The translations under genes and the position numbers were made by a program. A stretch of DNA of 64,000 nt. Source: CAZTAO01 sp964611645 (GTDB lineage: Bacteria > Armatimonadota > UBA5829). The stretch spans positions 9,455-73,454 of the forward strand of contig CAZTAO010000020.1 in the NCBI GenBank assembly GCA_964611645.1. Reading direction: 5' to 3'. The notes under the pieces are model-generated. The model saw only the letters and a list, made by a program, of their open reading frames with translations, did no database searches and had not been told where the DNA came from. Positions 7,776 through 16,876 of this stretch are shown here, piece by piece; positions within the stretch are counted from its first letter, which is position 1, and each line of letters starts with the position of its first letter.

Positions 7776-10241
7776 CTACTGTCTGTCGGTCTGAAGCACC
7801 TTGAGGTCAACTCCCTTGGTGAAGAACACTTTTCCGTCCTCCAACTCAGCCCTGATGGTGTCGCCTTCCGAGAATCTGCCCATGAGAATCTCCTCAGACA
7901 TCGGATCCTCAATCAACCTCTGAATGGCCCGCCTCAGCGGTCTCGCTCCATAGTTGATATCGAACCCTTCACCAGCGAGTACTTCCTTGACCCCATCACT
8001 GACGTCCAACCGCATGCCCTGCGAAGAAAGCTGGTCCTTGATGCGAATAAGCATCAGGTCCACAATCTGCAGGATCTCCTCTTTGACCAGTTGATGGAAC
8101 ACGATGGTCTCGTCAACGCGGTTGAGGAACTCCGGCCGGAATGTCCGCTTGACCTCATCCATTATCTTGGTCTTCATACTCTCGTAGCCCTTTTCGGTGG
8201 TGGCATCCCCTGCCCCACGGAACCCGAGAGTCGGACCACTCTGAATGAGTTGAGCGCCGACGTTGCTGGTCATAATGACGATGCAGTTCTTGAAGTCCAC
8301 AACTCGACCCTGAGAGTCGGTAAGTCGACCGTCATCCATTACCTGCAACAGGATATTGAAAACCTCCGGGTGAGCCTTTTCTATCTCATCGAGAAGGACG
8401 ATCGAATACGGCCTTCGCCTAACTGCCTCGGTAAGCTGTCCGCCCTCATCGTATCCAACGTATCCGGGAGGCGCGCCAACCAGCCTTGAGACCGCGAACC
8501 TCTCCATATACTCGGACATGTCTATCCTGATCAGGGCATCCTCAGACTCGAAGAGGAACGACGCCAAAGCGCGCGCCAACTCGGTCTTCCCAACCCCGGT
8601 CGGTCCAAGGAATATAAAGCTTCCCATAGGCCGCTTCGGGTCTTTCATGCCTGATCTGGCGCGGCGAATGGCTTTGCACACAGCCACAATCGCTTCGTGC
8701 TGACCGATTATCCGCTCGTGCAGCACCTCTTCCATCTTCAGCAGCTTGGCGGACTCGCCTTCTACCAGCCGCGAAACCGGTATCCCGGTCCAACTGTAGA
8801 CTATGTGCGCAACTTCGGCCTCAGTGACCATACTGGGAAGCAGTTCTCTGTCGTGCGCCCAAGTCAGCTCCAAATCTTCGACCTTCGTCGCAAGTTCCTT
8901 CTCATCGGCGCGCAGTTCCGGGACCCGTTCGTAGTTGGACCCTGCAGCCATCTGCTGAATCTCAGCGCGAATCTTCGCCAGGTCCTGCTTTGCGGCTCGG
9001 AGCTCGCCAGGCGGCAGAGACAGCTTTAGCCTCACCCGGGAAGCGGCCTCGTCGATAAGGTCGATAGCCTTGTCCGGGAGGGACCTGTCGGTGATGTAGC
9101 GATCGGACAGACCCGCAGCCGCAGTCAGGGCGGTCTCATCGATAGTCACAGTGTGGTGAGTCTCGTAACGGTCACGAAGTCCGCGAAGAATCTCGATGGT
9201 CTCGTCAACGCTCGGCTGCCTGACTTGGATTGGCTGGAACCTGCGCTCCAGCGCGGCGTCCCGTTCGATGTACTTGCGGAACTCATCCATGGTTGTTGCG
9301 CCGATGCACTGCAGCTCCCCACGAGCCAGCGCGGGCTTGAGGATATTGGACGCATCGATAGCCCCTTCAGCGGCTCCCGCGCCAACCAGCGTGTGAAGCT
9401 CATCGATAAACAGGATCACTTCACCGTTCGCCTTGCGGACCTCGTCCATAACCCGTTTCATCCGCTCCTCGAACTCGCCACGGTACTTGGTGCCTGCCAC
9501 AATGCCGGCGAGGTCCAGAGCCACCACACGCTTGTCCTTGAGCATATCCGGGGTATCGTTGTTTACTATCCGCTGGGCGAGTCCCTCGGCGATGGCTGTT
9601 TTGCCGACGCCTGGGTCGCCAATGAGGCACGGATTGTTCTTGGTTCGCCGGGACAGTATCTGCATGACCCGCTCAATCTCGTTGTCACGACCGATACAGG
9701 GATCGAGCTTCTCCTGGCGTGCCAGTTCCGTAAGGTCTCTGCCGAACTCATCCAAAGTAGGCGTTTTGGAACGCTGCTTAGCGCTGCTGCCCGTGGGAGC
9801 AGTGGCTTCCGGCTCTTGAAGACTCGTCACTTCCTTGCGGGCGCGTTCGAGGTCGACTCCCAACTTCTGCAGCACTCTGCCCGCGACGCCCTCACCCTCT
9901 CGGATCAGTCCAAGCAGCAGGTGCTCAGTGCCGATATAGTTCTGACCCAGGCTCCTCGACTCGTCGTAGGCGAGGTCAATTACGCGCTTGGCGCGCGGGG
10001 TCAACTGCATATCCTGCCCGAGGCGACCGTCGCCTCGCGACACCTGTCGCTCTATCTCAGACCGGATCCGTCCAAGGCTAACACCCATACGGTCCAGTAT
10101 TCTCGCAGCCACGCTGTCGTTTTCTCTTACCAACCCAAGAAGCAGGTGCTCAGTCGAGACATAGTTCTCACCCAGCCTCGCAGCTTCCTCCTGTGCGAAG
10201 AAGACGACTCTCCTAGCCCTCTCGGTAAACCTCTGCCACAT
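7776..10241 (-). CDS. clpC: ATP-dependent Clp protease ATPase subunit ClpC
   Basis: About 821 residues from the ATG at 10241 (AGGAG upstream). Two N-terminal Clp repeats (FTERARRVVFFAQEEA and LTPRAKRVIDLAYDES) precede AAA1 with Walker A GDPGVGKT. A middle coiled-coil (M) domain and AAA2 with GPTGVGKTELARALA follow. This is the ClpC class rather than ClpB because the M-domain is short. It unfolds substrates for ClpP and normally works with McsB-phosphorylated or adaptor-bound proteins. It closes the ilvE-mcsA-mcsB-clpC gene run. No clpP is in the window. Confidence 0.96.
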   Translation of the reverse strand: MWQRFTERARRVVFFAQEEAARLGENYVSTEHLLLGLVRENDSVAARILDRMGVSLGRIRSEIERQVSRGDGRLGQDMQLTPRAKRVIDLAYDESRSLGQNYIGTEHLLLGLIREGEGVAGRVLQKLGVDLERARKEVTSLQEPEATAPTGSSAKQRSKTPTLDEFGRDLTELARQEKLDPCIGRDNEIERVMQILSRRTKNNPCLIGDPGVGKTAIAEGLAQRIVNNDTPDMLKDKRVVALDLAGIVAGTKYRGEFEERMKRVMDEVRKANGEVILFIDELHTLVGAGAAEGAIDASNILKPALARGELQCIGATTMDEFRKYIERDAALERRFQPIQVRQPSVDETIEILRGLRDRYETHHTVTIDETALTAAAGLSDRYITDRSLPDKAIDLIDEAASRVRLKLSLPPGELRAAKQDLAKIRAEIQQMAAGSNYERVPELRADEKELATKVEDLELTWAHDRELLPSMVTEAEVAHIVYSWTGIPVSRLVEGESAKLLKMEEVLHERIIGQHEAIVAVCKAIRRARSGMKDPKRPMGSFIFLGPTGVGKTELARALASFLFESEDALIRIDMSEYMERFAVSRLVGAPPGYVGYDEGGQLTEAVRRRPYSIVLLDEIEKAHPEVFNILLQVMDDGRLTDSQGRVVDFKNCIVIMTSNVGAQLIQSGPTLGFRGAGDATTEKGYESMKTKIMDEVKRTFRPEFLNRVDETIVFHQLVKEEILQIVDLMLIRIKDQLSSQGMRLDVSDGVKEVLAGEGFDINYGARPLRRAIQRLIEDPMSEEILMGRFSEGDTIRAELEDGKVFFTKGVDLKVLQTDRQ

Positions 10242-10357
10242 CTTTTCTACACTCCTACAGCACCGCACGCTCCGCGACTATGGAACGTGAAGAAACAACA
10301 GTGCCACTACGTCTTAGACGCCGCAGCAAGCAATTCGGTTCGGCTCAGGCACAACAT

Positions 10358-11398
10358 TCAGCCCAATATGTATGCCGGCGCCAGTAATCGGCGTGTCAGC
10401 TCCGCGCGAGCCACACCACTATTATAGTCTTCCGCAGCGCCCACGCGCATTCCTGCCAGGAGTTGGTTGAGGGTGGCAAGGGCGCAACCGTGGAGCAATC
10501 CGACGCTGTGCGCCGTCCTGATGGTGGAAAGCAAGGATACCGCCCTGGCCGATGTGACCGTCATATTGCCCTGAAGGGTCGCAAGAGCTTTCGACGCCGA
10601 GGTCGCCAGAAGTTGCCTCTGCGAATGCAGAATCTCTTTTCGAGCTTCGCGCTCCTTTTGCAGTATGTAGTTTGCGACTGCGCGCACCCTATCAACTATC
10701 TCCTGTTCAGAGATACCCAGTGTGGCTTCATTGGACACCTGATACAGATCGCCGATGAATGTGGAGCCTTCGCCCATGACGCCTCGCACCGATCCGCCCA
10801 AGTCATACGCCGCGCGCAAAGTGTCACGGAGGGTGTGAAGCATGGCTTGTGCGCCGAGGTGCATCATTACCGAAATGCGGAGACCAGTACCCAGATTGCT
10901 CGGGCTGGCGGTAAGATAGCCAAGGTTATCGTCGTAGGCGTATTTGAGAGCGCCGGAGAGAGTATCGTCGGCACTGTCTACCAGTCGCCACGCCTCCTCC
11001 ACTGCGAGGCCTGACATAACACTCTGGATGCGCAAGTGGTCTTCCTCGTTGACCATAATAGACAACCGCCCATCGGAAACCACGATGATCGCGCGGCCAA
11101 CCCCGCCGGACGTGTGCTCAAGGCTGGCCATGTGAGCGTCGAGCAGACTGTAGCGCTGCTCGTCGCTAAGAGAATCAACGCTCAGGGTTCGGATTCCGGG
11201 AAACGCAGCCTGCAGGTCGGAGGCAGCGGCACGGGTTCGACTTGCGACGTACTCCAACTCCTCGTCTGAAGCAGCCCACGGGAAAGCCGCGCCTTCGATC
11301 GATCTGGCGAGACGAGCGCGAGTGGATATCACAACGTCGGAGTCCGGCCCCGAAGCGTCGACCCAACCAGGCTGGATTAGGGGTTGACTGATCATCAT
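10358..11398 (-). CDS. mcsB: Protein arginine kinase McsB
   Basis: 346 residues with the phosphagen-kinase-like catalytic domain. The nucleotide-binding arginines lie in ISTRARLARS, the signature is NEEDHLRI, and the C-terminal region includes EGSTFIGDLYQVSN. McsB phosphorylates arginines on damaged proteins, which marks them for ClpCP. Its start overlaps the mcsA stop (ATGA), which implies translational coupling with its activator McsA. The C-terminus ends AYILG. Confidence 0.94.
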   Translation of the reverse strand: MMISQPLIQPGWVDASGPDSDVVISTRARLARSIEGAAFPWAASDEELEYVASRTRAAASDLQAAFPGIRTLSVDSLSDEQRYSLLDAHMASLEHTSGGVGRAIIVVSDGRLSIMVNEEDHLRIQSVMSGLAVEEAWRLVDSADDTLSGALKYAYDDNLGYLTASPSNLGTGLRISVMMHLGAQAMLHTLRDTLRAAYDLGGSVRGVMGEGSTFIGDLYQVSNEATLGISEQEIVDRVRAVANYILQKEREARKEILHSQRQLLATSASKALATLQGNMTVTSARAVSLLSTIRTAHSVGLLHGCALATLNQLLAGMRVGAAEDYNSGVARAELTRRLLAPAYILG

Positions 11399-11757
11399 CT
11401 TGGAGACTTGCCAATGTGCTTGTCGCGTCCCTGGGTTTCCAGGATCACCGGGGCAAGCTCATCGCGGAATCGCTCATAGCAGTGCGCACAGCCAAGCATG
11501 CCAAGCTCAATCGATTCCTGGAGCATTTCGCCACAGTTTGGGCACGTTCCGGGATCGGTTATCATCTTTGGGGCACGCTCGACAATTGCCCCTAGGAGGC
11601 TGTGGAAGTCGAGACCTGGAACCAGAAGCCTTTGGCAGGCAGAAGCGCATTCCCAGCAGTAGTGGCAGGTGACATGAATGGAACTACGGCGCACCGTCAC
11701 ATCCGTTTCGGCACGCCGCACCCCACATAACTCGCAAACCAATTCCCGGGAGGCCAT
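11395..11757 (-). CDS. mcsA: McsA-like zinc-finger activator of McsB (short form)
   Basis: 120 residues with several CxxC pairs: CELCGVR near the N-terminus, CHYCWECASAC, then CPNCGEML and CAHCYERF. This zinc-binding pattern and the overlap with mcsB identify McsA. Firmicute McsA is about 170-185 residues and ends in a UVR-like helical hairpin. This one stops soon after the last zinc site (APVILETQGRDKHIG), so the UVR segment is missing or reduced. It starts 4 bases after the ilvE stop. Confidence 0.85.
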   Translation of the reverse strand: MASRELVCELCGVRRAETDVTVRRSSIHVTCHYCWECASACQRLLVPGLDFHSLLGAIVERAPKMITDPGTCPNCGEMLQESIELGMLGCAHCYERFRDELAPVILETQGRDKHIGKSPR

Positions 11758-11761
11758 AGAA

Positions 11762-12628
11762 CTATGAGCAGCTACTGACGTACGCCCTGAAAGCTGCCAT
11801 TGTCTCCTTGGTGATTGGACCGGGTACGCCGTCGTTAATCAGTCTGCCGTCCAGCTTGACCATCGGGATGACCTCAGCGGCGGTGCCGGTGCAGAAGCAC
11901 TCGTCAGCGTTGTACAGGTCGAATCTGGTGAACAGACACTCGTTGACGGTATAGCCACCGTCTCGAAGAATGTCGATAACCGTGCCGCGAGTAATTCCTT
12001 CCAGAATACCGACGTATCCGGGAGGGGTATAGACAACACCCTTCTTGATGTAGAAAAGGTTGTCGCCGGTGCACTCCGCCACGTAGCCAGCCTCTGTAAG
12101 CATCAGCCCTTCGCCCGCTCCGACGTGGTTAGCTTCGATCTTGGCCTGTATGTTGGCAAGATACTTGCCCAGCGACTTAATCCGCACTTCCATGCTGTGC
12201 GGGCTGGCCACGCGAGTAGCTACCGTCACAACTTCCATGCCCGTCTCATACATTGACGGAGGGTAGAGGGATAGTTTGTCGGTTGAGATGACGATGGTAG
12301 GCCCCGTCTTGACGTTCTTTGGGTCCAGCCCCAGACTTACGCCGCGGGTGACCGTCACTCGTATGTAGGCATCCTTGGCCTCGTTCATCTCAACGAGTTT
12401 CAGGACGTTGGCGACGAATTGGTTCGCATCGTAGGGCATGTCGATCCAGAGCGCCTTGAGCGAACTGTACAACCGCTCGATATGCTCGTTGAGCTTAAAG
12501 ACTTTGCAGTTGTAGGCCCTTATGCCCTCGAATGCGCCGTCGCCATAGAGAAAGCCATGGTCATATATCGGAACATGCGCTTCCTCCGACGGCACGAACT
12601 TGTCATTCAGAAAAACCCATTTGTCCAT
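11762..12628 (-). CDS. ilvE: Branched-chain amino acid aminotransferase
   Basis: 288 residues of PLP fold-type IV. It shows YDHGFLYGDGAFEGIRAYN near the N-terminus, the PLP lysine region VRIKSLGKYLAN, and the substrate/PLP loop AECTGDNLFYIKKGVVYTPP. It carries out the last step of Val, Ile and Leu synthesis by transferring an amino group from glutamate. Unusually it lies four bases upstream of mcsA rather than with the ilv/leu operon further along. A D-amino acid transaminase is the main alternative within the fold, but EGIRAYN favours IlvE. Confidence 0.92.
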   Translation of the reverse strand: MDKWVFLNDKFVPSEEAHVPIYDHGFLYGDGAFEGIRAYNCKVFKLNEHIERLYSSLKALWIDMPYDANQFVANVLKLVEMNEAKDAYIRVTVTRGVSLGLDPKNVKTGPTIVISTDKLSLYPPSMYETGMEVVTVATRVASPHSMEVRIKSLGKYLANIQAKIEANHVGAGEGLMLTEAGYVAECTGDNLFYIKKGVVYTPPGYVGILEGITRGTVIDILRDGGYTVNECLFTRFDLYNADECFCTGTAAEVIPMVKLDGRLINDGVPGPITKETMAAFRAYVSSCS

Positions 12629-12656
12629 AATCTGCGCTCCTTAGTTAACCGACCAA

Positions 12657-13610
12657 TTATACCACTTTGGCCTCAGACGGTTCAAGCCCAGCGAGTGGTC
12701 CGGCGTCTGCGGCATCGCGCGTGGCCATCTTGCGGAAGATGAGTATGTACTGGTGGTGGACGTTGGAGACGAATGCGTGGGGCATGCCGTACGGGTAGAG
12801 GGCTTTGCTGTCCTGCACCAGGACCGTTATGCCTTCGAGTGTCATTTCCACCGACTCCACAACTCTGCTGATGTCGGCGTGGTAGGGCACGAACTTGGAG
12901 CCGTGCCGGAAGTCAGAGACTATCACTGCCATATAGCCACGCGGCCTCAGAAGCCTGCGGCATTCTCCGAAGACCTGGGCAAGCTCAGCCAGAAACTCCT
13001 CGTACGAAGCCGTGTTCCCGAGGTCTTGAGTATCGTTGCTGTATTGAGTCTCAAGGCCCCTGCTCTGGCGCTCCACGCGGGTCTTGTGATCAGCCTTCTT
13101 GCCAAGGATGGACCAGTACGGCGGGCTGGTGACTATGAAACTGAACGAGTCCTCTTCCATATCCGGAAGCGCGAGCCTGGCGTCACCTGTGATGACTTGC
13201 TGCGTATCGCCGCACTCAACCTCCGCCAGCCTGGCGCGCGCGGTATCTGCCCATCTCTCGCTGAGTTCCACGCCTGTACCAAGCCTGCCGGTCTGGGCGC
13301 AGGCGATGAGAGTCGAACCCGTGCCGAGGAACGGGTCGAGAACGCTCTGGCACTGCTTGGTGAAGAACCTGATCAGCCGCGCGATGTCGGTCTCGGCGAA
13401 CGTGGCGGGGTGCTGGACTTTGCGCTTGTCGCGAGGGGGAGGCTTGCTGAACCACACACTCTTGGTCTCTACAATCCACTCGCTATTGTTCAGATCGTTG
13501 AGTGTGTTCGGCCTTTGTCTGCGATCGTAACCCTCTGCTTGCGGCTGTGTGGTATCCTCTGACAGGTCCTGCGATGGGGCTAAAGCGGGGGGGCGTTTGG
13601 TTCTAGGCAT
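12657..13610 (-). CDS. DNA methyltransferase (N4-cytosine/N6-adenine type), motif order permuted
   Basis: 317 residues. SAM-binding motif I (LDPFLGTGSTLIAC) comes first, around residue 90, and the catalytic motif IV (TSPPYW) follows near residue 165. The segment before motif I (QHPATFAETDIARLIRFF) is the type normally found at the C-terminus of beta-class enzymes, so the fold appears circularly permuted. No restriction endonuclease or specificity subunit is adjacent, which suggests an orphan regulatory or protective methylase. The base and target site cannot be read from sequence. It precedes ilvE by 28 bases. Confidence 0.85.
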   Translation of the reverse strand: MPRTKRPPALAPSQDLSEDTTQPQAEGYDRRQRPNTLNDLNNSEWIVETKSVWFSKPPPRDKRKVQHPATFAETDIARLIRFFTKQCQSVLDPFLGTGSTLIACAQTGRLGTGVELSERWADTARARLAEVECGDTQQVITGDARLALPDMEEDSFSFIVTSPPYWSILGKKADHKTRVERQSRGLETQYSNDTQDLGNTASYEEFLAELAQVFGECRRLLRPRGYMAVIVSDFRHGSKFVPYHADISRVVESVEMTLEGITVLVQDSKALYPYGMPHAFVSNVHHQYILIFRKMATRDAADAGPLAGLEPSEAKVV

Positions 13611-13623
13611 TCGTCAAAGTCTC

Positions 13624-13848
13624 CTACCAGCTTCCGCGAGCCGTCCCCGCACACGGTTGAGTAATCTCAATCACCGCGGAATTGGCGCAGTAACTTTTGC
13701 ACTTCATACAACCCGCGCACCTATAGAAATCAACCCACGGCTGCTCACCCGGTTCATCTCGGAAAGCCGCTTTCATCTCACACTGAGACTCAATGCCACA
13801 TGTTTCGCATCCGCGGCACTTTGCAGGGTCTATCAAGGCGCGTTTCAT
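13624..13848 (-). CDS. Small ferredoxin-like iron-sulfur protein
   Basis: 74 residues with two cysteine clusters: CRGCETCGIESQC near the N-terminus and CAGCMKCKSYC in the middle. This pattern suits one or two [4Fe-4S] clusters, though the spacing differs from the classic CxxCxxCxxxCP of bacterial ferredoxins. AAGGAAG lies before the ATG. It is between the asparaginase-like gene and the methyltransferase in a tight gene run. An electron-carrier role is inferred. Confidence 0.72.
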   Translation of the reverse strand: MKRALIDPAKCRGCETCGIESQCEMKAAFRDEPGEQPWVDFYRCAGCMKCKSYCANSAVIEITQPCAGTARGSW

Positions 13849-13881
13849 CTGTCTTCCTTAGGGTTGTGGTTCGAGTGAAGG

Positions 13882-14763
13882 CTATATGGAGACTGGACCA
13901 ACCTCTGACAGCATTACGCCGTCGGAGTTGCCCTTGGCTGCGGTGAATCCCTCGCGGCTTGCTGCCGCGCCAAACTCACCATCCTTGTTCATTGCTATGA
14001 CGTTGACTGAAACGTCCAGCAGCCTGGGGTCGTCCTTTATGGCCCATGCCATCGTGGACTCGCACGCGTCCAGCGGAGAAGCCCCTCGTCTCATGGCATC
14101 CACAATCCTAAAGCTCATAGCATATCTCATAATGCTTTCGCCAACGCCTGTAGCCGCTGCGCCTCCAACGGCGTTGTCGCAGTAGAAACCACACCCGATG
14201 AGGGGGGTATCCCCCACCCTGCCCGGAAGTTTGAAAGCGATTCCGCTGGTCGATGTGCCCACACAGATGTCGCCTCGTTTGTCCAGAGCAATTGCGCACA
14301 CCGTATCGTGAGTGTCCTCCGCGCGATGTCGAAGCTTCCACTCCTGCCACTTCTTGCGGGCTTCCAGGGTCAGGAGTTCCGTCGGCGCGAAGCCATGCTC
14401 GATAGCAAAATCACGCGCTCCTTCGCCGACCAGCAAGCAGTGCGGAGTGGCTTCCATCACCTTCCGAGCAACGGAAATAGCTTCCTTGATGCCGCGAAGG
14501 CCGGCGACCGCTCCGGTCCGCCTGCCGGGACCACACATTATTCCCGCGTCGAGCTCCACCACCCCATCCGAGTTCGGAAGCCCGCCCAGTCCCACGGTAT
14601 CGACTTCCAGAGCATCCTCTACAAGTCGGATACCAGCTTCTACGGAATCGAGAGCGCTCTCACCCGCGCTAAGGTCCCGCATTATCAGCTCGCAGGCGCG
14701 AAGCCCAAACGGCCACGTAACAATCGCGAAAGGACGCCTCGTATCGCCGGCATTTTCGCTCAT
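13882..14763 (-). CDS. N4-(beta-N-acetylglucosaminyl)-L-asparaginase-type Ntn hydrolase
   Basis: Matches the asparaginase-2/glycosylasparaginase family. It has SALDSVEAGIRLVE, the GLGGLPNSDGVVELDA segment, and the autocleavage site HDTVCAIALD whose threonine becomes the catalytic N-terminal nucleophile. GCGFYCDNAVGGAAATG follows. The precursor would cleave itself into alpha and beta chains. It hydrolyses the Asn-GlcNAc link or a related beta-aspartyl bond. I chose the ATG at 14763 (GAAGG nine bases upstream) over a GTG at 14814. No signal peptide is visible, so it is probably cytoplasmic. Confidence 0.9.
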   Translation of the reverse strand: MSENAGDTRRPFAIVTWPFGLRACELIMRDLSAGESALDSVEAGIRLVEDALEVDTVGLGGLPNSDGVVELDAGIMCGPGRRTGAVAGLRGIKEAISVARKVMEATPHCLLVGEGARDFAIEHGFAPTELLTLEARKKWQEWKLRHRAEDTHDTVCAIALDKRGDICVGTSTSGIAFKLPGRVGDTPLIGCGFYCDNAVGGAAATGVGESIMRYAMSFRIVDAMRRGASPLDACESTMAWAIKDDPRLLDVSVNVIAMNKDGEFGAAASREGFTAAKGNSDGVMLSEVGPVSI

Positions 14764-14920
14764 AAGCTCGACCTTCCCCGGAACAATCGTTCCCATATCA
14801 GATGTGCCCACCACGGTCTGCTGTCATCGATACATAAACCGCGGGCAGTACTGTTCATTGAATCCAGTTGTCATCGCTGAGCGTGCGATCTGCGCATTCA
14901 CCGCTTCGCGATCTCCTGTA

Positions 14921-14958
14921 ACAAAACCGTCTGCCAGACATTACTCCGGCAGACGGTT
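14921..14958 (-). terminator. Rho-independent terminator after the thioredoxin gene
   Basis: AACCGTCTGCC and GGCAGACGGTT form a perfect 11-bp stem with a 12-base loop. On the minus strand it is followed by TTGTT after the final TT of the stem. It lies 50 bases past the stop of the TlpA-like gene. Confidence 0.85.
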
Positions 14959-15009
14959 ACTTCTTACTCACAGCGACGCCAGATTCCTCTTGCGCCTGTC
15001 AGGATATCA

Positions 15010-15540
15010 TCACTTCTTGAGAAGGCGATCCACTGTGTCAGTTAGCTGCTTGATCTTCTTGGCCTGCATCTGCTTGTCTCTGGGAAAGCCCACTTCCATC
15101 ATCTTGATCACGCCTGTCTTGTCAATGACGTACAGGGCCGGAATCCCCTCTGAGAGCTTGTAGAGCTTGTTCAGTTCCGCTCCTCCGGGGTCCAGGCACG
15201 TTGTATACTTCACCCCGTTCTTTGTCACGTATTCCTGAACGATGTCTTTGTCATCGTCAAGGGCCACTCCAACAAACTTCACTGCTTTTCCTTCGTACTT
15301 CTTGTTCAGCTTGACCAGGTTTGGTATCACCGCCTGGCACGGCGGGCACCACGTGGCCCAGAGGTCCAGCACTACTACCTTGCCCGGTTTTGCGAAGTTG
15401 TCCGACAGCTTGAATGTCTTGCAATCAAGGGTCTGCAGGGTGAAGTCCGGAGCTTTTGTGCCTGCCTTCAGATCCGCCCAGACCATCACTCCGCCCAACA
15501 CCAGCAGAACAACAGAAATCGCTACAAGTCTCATTTTCAT
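15010..15540 (-). CDS. TlpA/ResA-type thioredoxin, membrane-anchored or exported
   Basis: 176 residues. An N-terminal hydrophobic segment (LVAISVVLLVLGGVMVW) is followed by a thioredoxin fold. APDFTLQTLD and the redox-active CPPC in LWATWCPPCQAVIP are present, as is the cis-proline loop EGIPALYVID. ResA/TlpA proteins reduce disulfides outside the membrane, for example in cytochrome c maturation. No ccm/res genes are close, so the partner is unknown. Confidence 0.9.
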   Translation of the reverse strand: MKMRLVAISVVLLVLGGVMVWADLKAGTKAPDFTLQTLDCKTFKLSDNFAKPGKVVVLDLWATWCPPCQAVIPNLVKLNKKYEGKAVKFVGVALDDDKDIVQEYVTKNGVKYTTCLDPGGAELNKLYKLSEGIPALYVIDKTGVIKMMEVGFPRDKQMQAKKIKQLTDTVDRLLKK

Positions 15541-15642
15541 TTTGTCACGTTCTCCACGCTCGAGAGTTTACTATCTATGGTTTACCCGTGTCTGGGGCCG
15601 TTGACACTCCAGCCACGGAATGCTATTCTAGGTCTGCCGCTT

Positions 15643-16857
15643 ATGAACACATTTGCCCACAAACTATTTGGCTGGATTCGCGTCAACAGGCTTCGCCTAG
15701 CATGGGGGTTCGTGGTCGTGTTGGGGCTTCTGCTTCTGGGTGCTGGCCTCTCAGCATATCTTTCCCGTCCCCAGCACGGGCGTCCGGCCCTGGTAGAACG
15801 CGCCGCCCCCACACTAATGGCCACGGGTCACGTCGCCATTGGACAAGCCCGATTCTGGGGATTGTCTGCTTCGGGCAGGTTCCTGTGCACTATGGACAAC
15901 TCCGGACTGTTGAGGCTGTGCGAAACTAGATCCCGCGAAGTATTCAGGGTCGCCGTTCCCGGCTGCGACACCGCTACGGTGGCTCCGAGCGGCAGGTGGG
16001 TGATCGCTTATGCCCGAATGAACACAGAGGCTCCAAGAGTCACGTTCATAGGAGCAAACGGCAAGACTGTGACATCGGTGTCCGTGAATGGCGCAGTCTG
16101 GTGCTCCGACGCTGCCAGCGCCGAGGATGAAGACGTCTTCGCCGTCGGCACAGGAAACGGCACGCTATTCGTATTCCGAAACAATGGCAACGGTTGGCGC
16201 AGGAAAAGCTACAGGGCCGAAGGAGCCATCGTGAGCGTCGGCATCGACCCCGGGTGCAATAATGTGGTCATCGGGTGCTGGCAGAGGTCTCTCATTGAGA
16301 AGATCGATATGGACCACCGGCAGCTATGGCAGGCAGCCGGAGATAGCCAGAGCCTTCAGGATGTTTCTTTGTTGTGGGGAGGACAGCGGCTCTTCTTGCA
16401 GTCGCGCCCGAACAACCCGCTGAAGGTAGGGCACTACGGCATGCTAGACAGCGATGGCGCAACACTCTGGACTCTCCCCACGTGCTTCACAGCAGCGGAA
16501 CGATTCCATCCATCTCCAAGCGGTGACTTTGTTGCGGTTGCGTACAGCCGGCCGATAACAAACAAAGACAAGGTGCTGTACGAAAGGCACTGCGAGATTG
16601 TCGATCCCAACGGAGAAGTGTTGGTGGACAAGGGGTCGCTGTTCTCGGACATCAGGCCCATCATGATGACTGACAGCGGGTATGCAATTGTCCATAACAC
16701 AAACAAGAGCCTTATGTCGCTTGGTGTCACGAGCGACCTGAAGCCTCTGGCACAGGTACAATCCAAGATTGTCGACTCCCGGGAATCGAAAGACGGTTCC
16801 ACTTTGGCGGTCCGCTGCGAGGACGGCGAAGTGAGATCATTCAGAGTGGTGCAATAG
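15643..16857 (+). CDS. Membrane-anchored beta-propeller-like protein of unknown function
   Basis: About 404 residues from the ATG at 15643. A single N-terminal TM helix (WGFVVVLGLLLLGAGLSAYL) is followed by repeated strands typical of WD40/PQQ-like propellers (GRFLCTMDNSGLLRLCETRS, IVSVGIDPGCNNVVIGCW, EDGEVRSFRVVQ). No catalytic motif is evident. The propeller should lie outside the cytoplasmic membrane. It starts about 100 bases from the divergent thioredoxin gene and ends 19 bases before the phosphohexomutase. Confidence 0.7.
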   Translation: MNTFAHKLFGWIRVNRLRLAWGFVVVLGLLLLGAGLSAYLSRPQHGRPALVERAAPTLMATGHVAIGQARFWGLSASGRFLCTMDNSGLLRLCETRSREVFRVAVPGCDTATVAPSGRWVIAYARMNTEAPRVTFIGANGKTVTSVSVNGAVWCSDAASAEDEDVFAVGTGNGTLFVFRNNGNGWRRKSYRAEGAIVSVGIDPGCNNVVIGCWQRSLIEKIDMDHRQLWQAAGDSQSLQDVSLLWGGQRLFLQSRPNNPLKVGHYGMLDSDGATLWTLPTCFTAAERFHPSPSGDFVAVAYSRPITNKDKVLYERHCEIVDPNGEVLVDKGSLFSDIRPIMMTDSGYAIVHNTNKSLMSLGVTSDLKPLAQVQSKIVDSRESKDGSTLAVRCEDGEVRSFRVVQ

Positions 16858-16876
16858 AGTAGCACGCAGTAAGGAA

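Noticed and set aside
9153..10427. 424-codon open frame on the plus strand opposite clpC
   Set aside because: Antisense shadow of ClpC with no homology-like motifs.
12629..12656. CIRCE or CtsR operator upstream of ilvE-clpC
   Set aside because: No TTAGCACTC/GAGTGCTAA or direct heptad repeat could be found there.
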